The position numbers and the translations under genes are program-made. A model generated the notes under the pieces. It searched no databases and was not told the DNA's origin. It was given only the letters and a program-made list of their open reading frames with translations. Below, in pieces: positions 15,098 to 23,173 of a DNA stretch of 29,530 nt. Positions within the stretch are counted from its first letter, which is position 1. Each line of letters starts with the position of its first letter. This DNA is from Halarsenatibacter sp964462585 (GTDB taxonomy: Bacteria; Bacillota; Halanaerobiia; Halanaerobiales; Halarsenatibacteraceae), in the NCBI GenBank assembly GCA_964462585.1, contig CAYXAK010000018.1, positions 1-29,530 of the forward strand, read 5' to 3'.

Positions 15098-16774
15098 ATG
15101 AAATTTAATGTGATGAAGAAATACGAGCATTTTCAGAGATACAGGGAGATAAGCCAGATTTTCATCAAAAATGGCCTGGGTTTTCTCCTGGAATATTTTG
15201 AGCTGACCAGATTTGTTCCCCTGAAAAAGCGCATCAGTGATGAAAGCGAGGAGATTTCCCGGGCCTCACTGCCCTCCAGGCTGCGCAAAGTCCTGGAGGA
15301 GCTGGGCCCCACCTATGTTAAGCTGGGTCAGCTTTTGAGCACCAGGCCTGATATACTCCCACCTGATTATATACAGGAATTCCGCAAACTGCAGGATGAT
15401 GTAGCTCCCGTACCCTACTCCAAGATCGAGCCTATACTGGAGGAGGAACTTGAGGGTGATGTTGATGATGTATTCAATTATGTGGAGGAGAAAGCACAGG
15501 CGGGAGCTTCTATAGCCCAGACCCACAGGGCGGAGTTAAAAGATGGAAAGTCCGTGATCTTAAAGATTCAGCGCCCGGGTATTGAAAAGAAGATCAGAAC
15601 AGATCTGGAGATGATCGAAAATCTGGCCGAGATGATTGCCGAAAGGGAAGTGCTCCCTGAATTCATCAATGTTAAGGGGCTTGTAGATGAATTCAAGGAA
15701 AGCCTCTATAAAGAGCTGGACTTCATGCGTGAGCTTTATAATATCAAGAGATTTAAAGCCAACTTTGCCGATGATGAGAGAATAATATGTCCTGATGTAT
15801 ATGAAGAATATTCCTCACGGCGCATTCTGGTCATGGAGGAAATAGAGGGCATAAAATTGAGTCAGTTTGAGGAATCCGATCGCAAAGATATAGAGGGAGA
15901 AAAGCTGGCCCGGGTCGGGGCAGAGTCACTGCTCAAACAGGTTATGATAGATGGTTTTTTCCATGCAGATCCCCATCAGGGCAATCTGCTGGTGGTCGAT
16001 GGCGATAAACTGGCCTATATCGATTTTGGTCTGATAGGACAGATAAGCAGTGATGACAGGGACCGTTTTGCCCTGCTCTTTGCCGCCCTGCTCAGGAGAA
16101 ACGTGGAGATAATAACAGATATTATAACTGAAATAGGAGAGGTTCCCCGGGAGATCAACAGAAGGAAGCTGAAGATCGATATCGAGGAATTCATCTACAA
16201 TTACTATAACCGCAAACTCGAGGATATCAATCTAAAAGTTCTCTTCGAAGAACTGCAGCATATAGTATTCAAACATCACATAAAACTCCCGCAGGAGTTC
16301 TTCCTGCTCTTCAGGGCTTTAGGAGTGAGCGAGGGAGTGGGATCCACACTGGATCCCGACTTCAATATAGTTTCAGTCGGCAATGATTTCCTGCGTGAGC
16401 TCATGAAGGACAGATTCAGCCCTGACAGCCTCTTCAAGCGCTTTAGCCTGGGGCTGTGGAGGCTGCGGCGTGATATAAAGGGATTGCCCGGCGATCTGGC
16501 CGATGTAATTGAAAAGATGGGCCGGGATGATCTCTCAATAATCTTTCAACATGAAAATCTGGATGAGCTGGAAGAGAAGATAGATTTTGCCTCAAACCGG
16601 CTTTCTATAAGCCTCATAATCTCATCGCTGATTATCGGTTCATCGCTCATAATACAGACAGGGGTCGAGCCTCATTTTAGAGGTATCCCTCTTTTTGGAT
16701 TCCTGGGATTCTCCATAGCTGGTGTTCTGGGGGTCTGGCTTGTGATCTCCATCTTTAGATCCGGGAGGTTTTAG
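15098..16774 (+). CDS. UbiB/AarF/ADCK-family atypical kinase
   Basis: Member of the UbiB protein-kinase-like family, whose members act as ATPases in coenzyme Q or other isoprenoid lipid metabolism. The family KxGQ motif is K75-G77-Q78 (VKLGQLLSTRPDILP). The nucleotide-binding Ala-rich loop reads AGASIAQTHRA, against the more usual AASIGQVHRA. Also seen are K156 in VILKIQRPG, YKELDF, the catalytic HADPHQGN with D291, and DFG at 309-311. Two C-terminal hydrophobic segments (about 505-523 and 530-552) should anchor it in the membrane. At 558 residues it is full length. It follows the phasin-like gene and ends at a terminator that overlaps its stop codon. Calling it UbiB proper would be unsafe because ubiquinone is not expected in an anaerobic Firmicute. 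Confidence 0.9.
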   Translation: MKFNVMKKYEHFQRYREISQIFIKNGLGFLLEYFELTRFVPLKKRISDESEEISRASLPSRLRKVLEELGPTYVKLGQLLSTRPDILPPDYIQEFRKLQDDVAPVPYSKIEPILEEELEGDVDDVFNYVEEKAQAGASIAQTHRAELKDGKSVILKIQRPGIEKKIRTDLEMIENLAEMIAEREVLPEFINVKGLVDEFKESLYKELDFMRELYNIKRFKANFADDERIICPDVYEEYSSRRILVMEEIEGIKLSQFEESDRKDIEGEKLARVGAESLLKQVMIDGFFHADPHQGNLLVVDGDKLAYIDFGLIGQISSDDRDRFALLFAALLRRNVEIITDIITEIGEVPREINRRKLKIDIEEFIYNYYNRKLEDINLKVLFEELQHIVFKHHIKLPQEFFLLFRALGVSEGVGSTLDPDFNIVSVGNDFLRELMKDRFSPDSLFKRFSLGLWRLRRDIKGLPGDLADVIEKMGRDDLSIIFQHENLDELEEKIDFASNRLSISLIISSLIIGSSLIIQTGVEPHFRGIPLFGFLGFSIAGVLGVWLVISIFRSGRF

Positions 16775-16808
16775 CCCTGAGCTGATATCGGGGCTTTTTA
16801 TATTTTTG
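16773..16808 (+). terminator. Rho-independent terminator overlapping the ubiB-family stop codon
   Basis: AGCCCTGA (16773-16780) pairs with TCGGGGCT (16788-16795), with one T-G pair and a 7-base loop, followed by TTTTATATTTTTG. The stem begins within the TAG stop. Confidence 0.82.
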
Positions 16809-16842
16809 TACATTTAGAAGTGTAGAAGTGGTGATAATATAT

Positions 16843-19230
16843 ATGCAGAGATACTGGAGGCTGAAATATCCAGGACAGAAGGATAGAGATATAACAGATA
16901 GAGTTCTGTTTAGAAGGGGAATAGAACCTGATGAATTTTTGCCGGGGGAGGAGCATGATCCTGCCAGGTTGAGCTCCCCTCAGATATACTCCGATATGGA
17001 GACTGCTGTCAGGAAAATATTGCAGGCCCGGGCCCAGGGGCAGAGTGTTCTTATTTACGGGGATTATGATGTGGACGGCATCACCTCTACCGCCCTCATG
17101 TGGGAATATCTGTGCCAGCGGCTCGATATGGATGTCACCTATTATCTGCCCGACAGATTCAGGGATGGATATGGTCTCAATAAAGAAGCATTACATAGAT
17201 TAAGATCGGGGGATTTTGACCTGGTCATTACTGTTGATTGTGGTATTACAGCTGTAGAGGAGATCGAGTACCTGCAGGAGCAGGAGACAGATGTGATCGT
17301 CACCGATCATCACAGAGCCGGTGATTGCTATCCCCGGGCAGGAGCAATTTTGAATCCATCCTGCAGCGATAAAATTGATAGAGCTGATATAAGCCTGGCC
17401 GGTGTCGGCGTGGTTTTTAAACTCTGCCAGGCCCTGGAAAAGAAAGTCAATGATCTTCATATGAGTGAATTTCTGGTCGGGAAACTTGATTTAGTGGCAC
17501 TGGGAACTGTGGCAGATGTTATCTCCCTCAGGGGAGATAATAGAATATTTGTCAGCCGGGGCCTGGAGGTGATTAAAGCCGGAAACAGGCCGGGATTGAA
17601 AATGCTGATGAAAAAGGTGGGCCTGGACGGTTGTGAGGAACTGACAGCAGGGCAGATAGGTTATATTCTCGCTCCTCCCTTTAATGCCGCCGGCAGGCTG
17701 GAGAATCCTGATCTGGCCCTACAGCTGCTTCTGGCAGAGGACAGTAAAAGAGCAGAGATGCTGGCAGATAGACTGCATGGTTTGAACGGGGAAAGACAGA
17801 AACTGGAAGAGGAAATATTTCAGGATGCCCTGAGATTGTTAGAGGAAAATGAAGGTCGGCATGAAAAAGCAATTGTGCTGGCCCATGAGGACTGGCATCA
17901 GGGTGTGATAGGAATTGTAGCTTCGAGGCTTGTGGAGAGATTTCACCGCCCTGCTGTGATGATAGCCCTGGAAGGCGATGAAGGCAAAGGCTCGGCCCGC
18001 AGCATTACAGGTTTTGACCTCTACAGTGCTCTCGAGAGCTGCTCGGATCATCTGCTGGATTACGGAGGGCACAGTCAGGCGGCGGGGCTGACCATAAAAG
18101 CTGACGAAATCAGCTCTTTTAGCTCTTCTTTCAGCGAAAGGGCTGATAGGATGCTCAGTGCTGAGGATTATCTGCCCCATTTCAGAATAGATGCCATACT
18201 TGATGATGAAGATGTGACGAGAACATTATATGATCATATTCAGCGGCTGAGGCCTTTTGGTGTGGGGAATCCGGAACCTGTGTTCATGACAGGTGATATC
18301 AGGCTGAAATCCGCCCACAGGGTTGGCAGCGATAAAAAACATCTCAAAATTGAGACCGAATCCGGACTCGAGGGCATAGGTTTTGGCCTGGGGGAGGTAA
18401 TGGATGATCTGCCCTCAGGACCTGCCGGGAAAAGGGTGAAACTTCTCTACAAGCTCTCTCTCAACAGCTGGCAGGGAAAGGAGAGGCTGCAGTTTAAGTT
18501 CAAGGATATTATCACCTCTCAATCCTCCCATCTGGCACCTGTGCTCTACGAGGATGATCTTCTTAAATTATACGATGTCAGAGATGGTGATAAGAGGGAA
18601 TATTTAAACCGGCTCGAGAGGGCTGATGGCAGATTCTGTCTTTATCTTAACAGAAAGAATCTGACAGAGGAATTCCGGGAAAAATATGCCGGCATTGATC
18701 CCGTCACCTCTCTGGAGGATTTAAGAGAAGAGCACGCCGGGATAGTATTTTTTGAGCCGCCCTTTTCTCATGCAGAGATTGTTCGGGGAATCGAAAATCT
18801 ATCTGCAGAGAGGGAAAAAACAGAGCTGCACCTGCTCTTCTCCCGGGAGGAGCTGGCAACCAATCAGAGAATTCTGGATTATAGATTGCCGGATAGAGAG
18901 TCCATAGAAACCATCTGGGAGAAGATTTTGCAGGCGGAGGAAGACAGGATTACACCTGATTTAAGCTGCTGTGAGGAGCGGTCAGCCAGGTTCTGGCAGG
19001 TCTCTCTGGAGATATTCTCTGAGTGCAACGTGATTGAGAAAGAGGGCGAGGTGTTTGAGATTCTGCAGAGGGTGGAGAAACCTGAGCTCACTCTTTCCGC
19101 AAAATTCGATGAAATACGCGGTGTCAGGAGCGATTTTTGTCACCTGAAAAACCGGCTTGAACAGTGGAATTTAACATCTTTTTTTAATAAAATTAAACAG
19201 CAAATCAAAGCCGAGGAGGAAAAGCAATGA
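16843..19230 (+). CDS. recJ: Single-stranded-DNA-specific exonuclease RecJ
   Basis: 5'-3' single-strand exonuclease for recombination and mismatch and base-excision repair. The frame opens at GTG 16828, but GGTGA at 16830-16834 is placed correctly for ATG 16843, giving MQRYWRLKYPG and 795 residues. DHH-family motifs are complete: GDYDVDG (73-79), VITVDCG around D132, TDHH (154-157) and the DHHA1 motif GGHSQAAGL from 408. An OB-fold follows, and a further 230 residues form the C-terminal extension seen in Firmicutes RecJ, which makes this protein longer than the E. coli enzyme. It overlaps apt by four bases. No strong promoter is seen between the upstream terminator and the start. Confidence 0.96.
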   Translation: MQRYWRLKYPGQKDRDITDRVLFRRGIEPDEFLPGEEHDPARLSSPQIYSDMETAVRKILQARAQGQSVLIYGDYDVDGITSTALMWEYLCQRLDMDVTYYLPDRFRDGYGLNKEALHRLRSGDFDLVITVDCGITAVEEIEYLQEQETDVIVTDHHRAGDCYPRAGAILNPSCSDKIDRADISLAGVGVVFKLCQALEKKVNDLHMSEFLVGKLDLVALGTVADVISLRGDNRIFVSRGLEVIKAGNRPGLKMLMKKVGLDGCEELTAGQIGYILAPPFNAAGRLENPDLALQLLLAEDSKRAEMLADRLHGLNGERQKLEEEIFQDALRLLEENEGRHEKAIVLAHEDWHQGVIGIVASRLVERFHRPAVMIALEGDEGKGSARSITGFDLYSALESCSDHLLDYGGHSQAAGLTIKADEISSFSSSFSERADRMLSAEDYLPHFRIDAILDDEDVTRTLYDHIQRLRPFGVGNPEPVFMTGDIRLKSAHRVGSDKKHLKIETESGLEGIGFGLGEVMDDLPSGPAGKRVKLLYKLSLNSWQGKERLQFKFKDIITSQSSHLAPVLYEDDLLKLYDVRDGDKREYLNRLERADGRFCLYLNRKNLTEEFREKYAGIDPVTSLEDLREEHAGIVFFEPPFSHAEIVRGIENLSAEREKTELHLLFSREELATNQRILDYRLPDRESIETIWEKILQAEEDRITPDLSCCEERSARFWQVSLEIFSECNVIEKEGEVFEILQRVEKPELTLSAKFDEIRGVRSDFCHLKNRLEQWNLTSFFNKIKQQIKAEEEKQ

Positions 19231-19739
19231 ATTTAAAAGAGATTCTGCGAGAAATACCTGACTTTCCTGAAGAAGGAATACTTTTTAAGGATATTACCCC
19301 TCTGCTCCGTGATATAGACGCATTTAACGAGATAATTGATAGGTTTATGGAGGAATACAGTGAGGTTGAGTTCGATTATATAGCTGCTATTGAGGCCAGA
19401 GGATTTTTACTGGGTCCCATTCTTTCCCGGGAGCTGGACAGGGGGTTTATTCCCATCAGAAAGCCGGGCAAGCTTCCCGCTGATAAGATTTCTGCCACCT
19501 ATGAACTGGAATACGGCGAAAATACACTGGAAATTCACACCGATGCCATAGATTCAGGTGACAGGGTGCTGCTGATCGATGATCTGCTGGCCACCGGTGG
19601 CACTTCCAATGCAGCCATTGAGCTGATCGAGAGGCTGGGTGGCGAAGTTATAGGGGCAGGTTATCTCATAGAGCTGGTTGATCTCAATGGAAGAGAACGC
19701 TTGCAAGAGTATGATATTTTCACTATAATGAAGGAATAA
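19227..19739 (+). CDS. apt: Adenine phosphoribosyltransferase
   Basis: Salvages adenine to AMP using PRPP. Family marks: IPDFPEEGILFKDITPLL at the N-terminus, EARGFLLGP, the flexible-loop region IRKPGKLPADKISATYELEYG, and the PRPP-binding loop VLLIDDLLATGGTS with D118-D119. The length, 170 residues, is standard. Its ATG overlaps the recJ stop (ATGA), and GAGGAGGAAAAGC inside recJ is the ribosome binding site. The recJ-apt-rel order is conserved in Firmicutes, linking purine salvage with ppGpp metabolism. Confidence 0.97.
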   Translation: MNLKEILREIPDFPEEGILFKDITPLLRDIDAFNEIIDRFMEEYSEVEFDYIAAIEARGFLLGPILSRELDRGFIPIRKPGKLPADKISATYELEYGENTLEIHTDAIDSGDRVLLIDDLLATGGTSNAAIELIERLGGEVIGAGYLIELVDLNGRERLQEYDIFTIMKE

Positions 19740-19788
19740 GGGAAATCTTAAAGCAAAATCTTCTCTTTTTGAGTTAGGAGCTACAAGC

Positions 19789-21927
19789 ATGGAACTGAAT
19801 AAAATCGAGAAAAAAATCAGCACCTATATTGATAACCCCGATCTCTCTGAGATCAGAAAGGCCTATCAGATCAGCAGAGATGCACATGAGGGCCAGCATC
19901 GGGTATCCGGTGAACCCTTTGTAGAACACCCCCTGGGTGTTGCCTATATAATGGCAGAGCTGGAGCTTGATCTAACCTCCATAGCCGCTGCCATACTCCA
20001 CGATGTTGTTGAGGACACGGGGTATACCCGTGATGATATTGCTGAGGAGTTCAGCGAGGAGATAGCGGTACTGGTCGATGGGGTTACCAAGCTTACACGC
20101 ATGGATTTTAAATCAAAAGAAGAACAGCAGGCAGAAAGCCTGCGCAAGATGTTTCTGGCCATGTCAGATGATATTAGAGTTGTGCTTATAAAGCTGGCAG
20201 ATAGATTGCATAATATGAGAACACTGGGCTATATGGATGAGGATAAGCAGAAAGAAAAGGCCCGGGAAACGCTGGAAATATACGCACCTTTAGCTCACAG
20301 GCTGGGGATGTCACGTCTCAAGTGGGAATTGGAGGATCTCAGCTTTCGCTATCTGGAACCTGAGATGTACTATGAGCTTTCGCGCAGGGTAGCGGCCAAC
20401 CGCGAGGAGAGAGAGGAATATATTCAAGAGGCTATCGAGGAGATGGAAAAAGCTCTGGATGAGAACGATATCGAGGCCGATATCTATGGCCGTCCCAAAC
20501 ACCTCTACAGCATATATCAGAAGATGGAGGAGAAGGAGATTTCCTTCAATGAGGTATATGATCTGACGGCTGTCAGGATTCTCGTTAACTCAGTCAGAGA
20601 ATGTTACGAAGTTCTGGGTATCATTCACGAGATCTGGAATCCGATGCCCGGGCGTTTCAAGGATTATATAGCGATGCCTAAATCGAATATGTATCAGTCA
20701 CTGCACACCACCGTTATAGGCCCCAACGGAGATCCTCTGGAGGTGCAGATCAGAACACCGGAGATGCACAGAACCGCTGAATACGGTATCGCTGCCCACT
20801 GGCGCTATAAAGAAGGGAAAAGCGGTGATGAGGATTTCGATGAAAAGCTATCCTGGCTGCGTCAGCTGCTGGAGTGGCAGAAGGACCTGCAGGAACCCCA
20901 TGAATTTATGGAAGCTCTCAAAGTTGATCTCTTTGAAGATGAAGTTTATGTCTTCACACCCAAAGGGGATGTGATAAATCTGCCCCGTGGTGCCACACCC
21001 GTGGATTTTGCCTACTATATTCACACCGAGGTGGGGCATAACTGTGTGGGGGCCAAGGCCAATGGAAAAATGGTTCCTCTGGAATATGAACTTGAGAACG
21101 GTGATATAGTTGAGATCTTAACCTCCAGCGGAAGCGGACCTTCACGAGACTGGCTGGAATTTGTCCAGAGCTCCAGAGCCCGCAGCAAGATAAAGCGCTG
21201 GTTTAAAAGACAGCGCCGGGACAAGATAATCGCCCAGGGCAGAAGTTCACTCAATAAAGCTCTGGAGAGGGAAAAGGTGGATCTTCCCGACGGCGAAAGA
21301 AACCAGGTATTGAAAGAGATCGCCCGGGATTTAAACAGAAAAGATGTAGATTCCCTCTATGAGGGTATAGGCTATGATCAGATTTCGACCAAACAGGTTA
21401 TAAACAAAATTCCCGAAGAATATAAAGAAACTGTCGAGCTGGAGGATCTTATCACCGAGAAAGAAAGACAGGAATCCCGCGGTGGTGGAATTCAGGTAAA
21501 GGGGATGGATGATATTCTCGTACGAATAGCCAAATGCTGTAAACCCGTACCCGGCGATGAGATCATAGGCTATATAACAAGGGGCAGGGGTGTTTCTGTT
21601 CACCGCCAGGACTGCCCCAATGTTAAAAAGATGAAGGGAGAAGGAAGGTTAATTGAAGTTGACTGGAGTTCCTCTGGCTCGGAATCCTATCAGGTTGAAC
21701 TGATGATAGAGGCTGTAAATAAATCCGCTCTTCTCAATGAAATTACAGGCGTAATTGACAATGAGAAGATCGAACTTCATTCTGTAATGGCTGATACGGA
21801 TAAATATAATCAGGCCTATATCAAAATAGATGTGGAGTTGAGCAGTAAAGAGCATATGAATGACCTGATAAATAAAATAGAAAATGTATCAGGTGTGCTA
21901 TCTGTGAGCAGAGCAAAACCCAGCTGA
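19789..21927 (+). CDS. relA: Bifunctional (p)ppGpp synthetase/hydrolase Rel
   Basis: Makes and degrades the stringent-response alarmone. The hydrolase HD domain carries VEHPLGVA and H71-D72 in LHDVVEDT. The synthetase domain has GRPKHLYSIYQKM and YDLTAVRILV. The loop motif that separates bifunctional from synthetase-only enzymes reads RFKD at 289-292, that is RxKD, not the ExDD of RelA proper, so both activities are expected. A TGS domain starts near 384 (DEVYVFTPKG), the zinc-finger-like region has C583-C584, H605 and C609, and an ACT domain ends the 712-residue chain. A TAGGAG site precedes the start. Named relA by Firmicutes custom; rel is more accurate. Confidence 0.97.
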   Translation: MELNKIEKKISTYIDNPDLSEIRKAYQISRDAHEGQHRVSGEPFVEHPLGVAYIMAELELDLTSIAAAILHDVVEDTGYTRDDIAEEFSEEIAVLVDGVTKLTRMDFKSKEEQQAESLRKMFLAMSDDIRVVLIKLADRLHNMRTLGYMDEDKQKEKARETLEIYAPLAHRLGMSRLKWELEDLSFRYLEPEMYYELSRRVAANREEREEYIQEAIEEMEKALDENDIEADIYGRPKHLYSIYQKMEEKEISFNEVYDLTAVRILVNSVRECYEVLGIIHEIWNPMPGRFKDYIAMPKSNMYQSLHTTVIGPNGDPLEVQIRTPEMHRTAEYGIAAHWRYKEGKSGDEDFDEKLSWLRQLLEWQKDLQEPHEFMEALKVDLFEDEVYVFTPKGDVINLPRGATPVDFAYYIHTEVGHNCVGAKANGKMVPLEYELENGDIVEILTSSGSGPSRDWLEFVQSSRARSKIKRWFKRQRRDKIIAQGRSSLNKALEREKVDLPDGERNQVLKEIARDLNRKDVDSLYEGIGYDQISTKQVINKIPEEYKETVELEDLITEKERQESRGGGIQVKGMDDILVRIAKCCKPVPGDEIIGYITRGRGVSVHRQDCPNVKKMKGEGRLIEVDWSSSGSESYQVELMIEAVNKSALLNEITGVIDNEKIELHSVMADTDKYNQAYIKIDVELSSKEHMNDLINKIENVSGVLSVSRAKPS

Positions 21928-21978
21928 TTGATCTTTTAGTCAGGCTTTTAAATCCATTATATATCAGGAGGTTTTTAG

Positions 21979-22428
21979 ATGCGGGCAGTTGTGCAGAGGG
22001 TGAAATACTGTAATGTATCTGTCGGGGGAGAAGAAGTTGGAAGTATATCCGCAGGTCTCTGTGTTTTGCTGGCTGTGGGGGAGAATGATGACAGGGAAGA
22101 TGCTGATTATATTTTTGATAAAATTCTCAACCTTAGGGTGTTTGCAGATGAAGAGGGTAAGATGAATCTTTCGGCCCGGGATGTTGATAAGGATATCATG
22201 GCCGTGCCCCAGTTCACTTTATATGGTGACTGCCGGGAGGGCAGAAGGCCCGGCTACAGTAATGCCGCTCATCCTGATAAAGCCGAAGAGCTCTTTGATT
22301 ATTTTGTGGAAAAACTGGAGAAGACAGATCTCAATACAGCCAGTGGAGAATTCAAGGAGTATATGGAAGTGGATCTCTGCAATGATGGTCCTGTGACTCT
22401 TCTTGTGGACAGCGATAAAAATTTTTAA
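21979..22428 (+). CDS. dtd: D-aminoacyl-tRNA deacylase
   Basis: Removes D-amino acids (and glycine mischarged on tRNA-Ala) from tRNA. The protein begins MRAVVQRVKYCNVSV, as in the family, and is 149 residues, full length. The Gly-cisPro chirality motif is present as NDGPVTLLVDS, and GRRPGYSNAAHPDKAEELF matches the conserved middle. The other hallmark, normally SQFTLY, reads PQFTLY here (Pro at codon 22207-22209). AGGAGG lies 7 bases before the ATG. It follows rel by 51 bases, as in Bacillus and Clostridia. Confidence 0.95.
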   Translation: MRAVVQRVKYCNVSVGGEEVGSISAGLCVLLAVGENDDREDADYIFDKILNLRVFADEEGKMNLSARDVDKDIMAVPQFTLYGDCREGRRPGYSNAAHPDKAEELFDYFVEKLEKTDLNTASGEFKEYMEVDLCNDGPVTLLVDSDKNF

Positions 22429-22463
22429 TATACTGCTAAACGTTCTAATGGAGGTAATATTAG

Positions 22464-23093
22464 GTGGAAATATTAACAGTTCAGCTGGGCAGGAATGCAA
22501 CAAATTGTTATATTATACAGGGCAAAACTGAAGGGATAATTATTGATCCCGGTTCGAAAAAAGAAGCAGATAAAATCCTGGAAAGAATGGATCTAGATTC
22601 GATCGAGTACAGCTATATTATCAACACACATGGTCATTTCGATCATATAGGGGCCAATGAGGTTCTGCAGGATAAAACCGGGGCAGATATTGCCATACAT
22701 CATGATGAGGCTGATGCCCTTGAGGATCCCGATTTGAATTCATCAAGTCTGCTGGGCACTGAAGTGATCAGCCCTCCTGCCGATCGCCTGCTGGAAGAAG
22801 GGGATGTAATTGAGTTTGCCGGCAGTAAACTCGAAATCTATCATACACCCGGCCACAGTCCTGGTGGAATAGTTATCTACGAACAGTCAGAGGGAGTTCT
22901 GTTCAGCGGAGATACTATTTTTCGCAGTGGTGTGGGCAGGACCGATCTCCCCCGGGGGAGCGGGGAAAAGCTGAAAAACTCCCTGGAGAGGATGAAAAAA
23001 CTTTTTCCTGGCGATGTAAAAGTATATCCAGGGCACGGCAGACCTACCACACTACAGGCTTTTTATGAGGGAGTATTCTCCAAAATTTATTGA
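22464..23093 (+). CDS. Metallo-beta-lactamase-fold hydrolase (glyoxalase II-like)
   Basis: Small metal-dependent hydrolase of the glyoxalase II/YcbL type. The metal-binding HxHxDH motif is H56-G-H58-F-D60-H61 (NTHGHFDHIG). Later ligands lie in TPGHSPGG, SGDTIF and the C-terminal PGHGRPTT. The 209-residue chain is a single MBL domain without the extra helical substrate domain of classic glyoxalase II, so the thioester substrate is uncertain. Translation starts at GTG 22464 with GGAGGT eight bases upstream. Such a gene often sits between dtd and hisS in Firmicutes. Its stop codon overlaps the -35 box of the next promoter. Confidence 0.9.
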   Translation: MEILTVQLGRNATNCYIIQGKTEGIIIDPGSKKEADKILERMDLDSIEYSYIINTHGHFDHIGANEVLQDKTGADIAIHHDEADALEDPDLNSSSLLGTEVISPPADRLLEEGDVIEFAGSKLEIYHTPGHSPGGIVIYEQSEGVLFSGDTIFRSGVGRTDLPRGSGEKLKNSLERMKKLFPGDVKVYPGHGRPTTLQAFYEGVFSKIY

Positions 23094-23118
23094 CATCTGA
23101 CCGTGGCTAAGATAAAAT
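23090..23118 (+). promoter_or_regulatory. Strong sigma-70 promoter for the surA-like/hisS/aspS unit
   Basis: The -35 box TTGACA (23090-23095) is a perfect consensus, the spacer is 17 bases, and the -10 box is TAAAAT (23113-23118). The -35 overlaps the stop codon of the MBL hydrolase gene. The predicted start near 23125 gives a leader of about 50 bases, too short for a T-box. Confidence 0.78.
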
Positions 23119-23173
23119 TTAATTGAGTGAAAGATGTCAGCAATAAGTTTTGTAAAGGAGTGTTTATTTTTAC

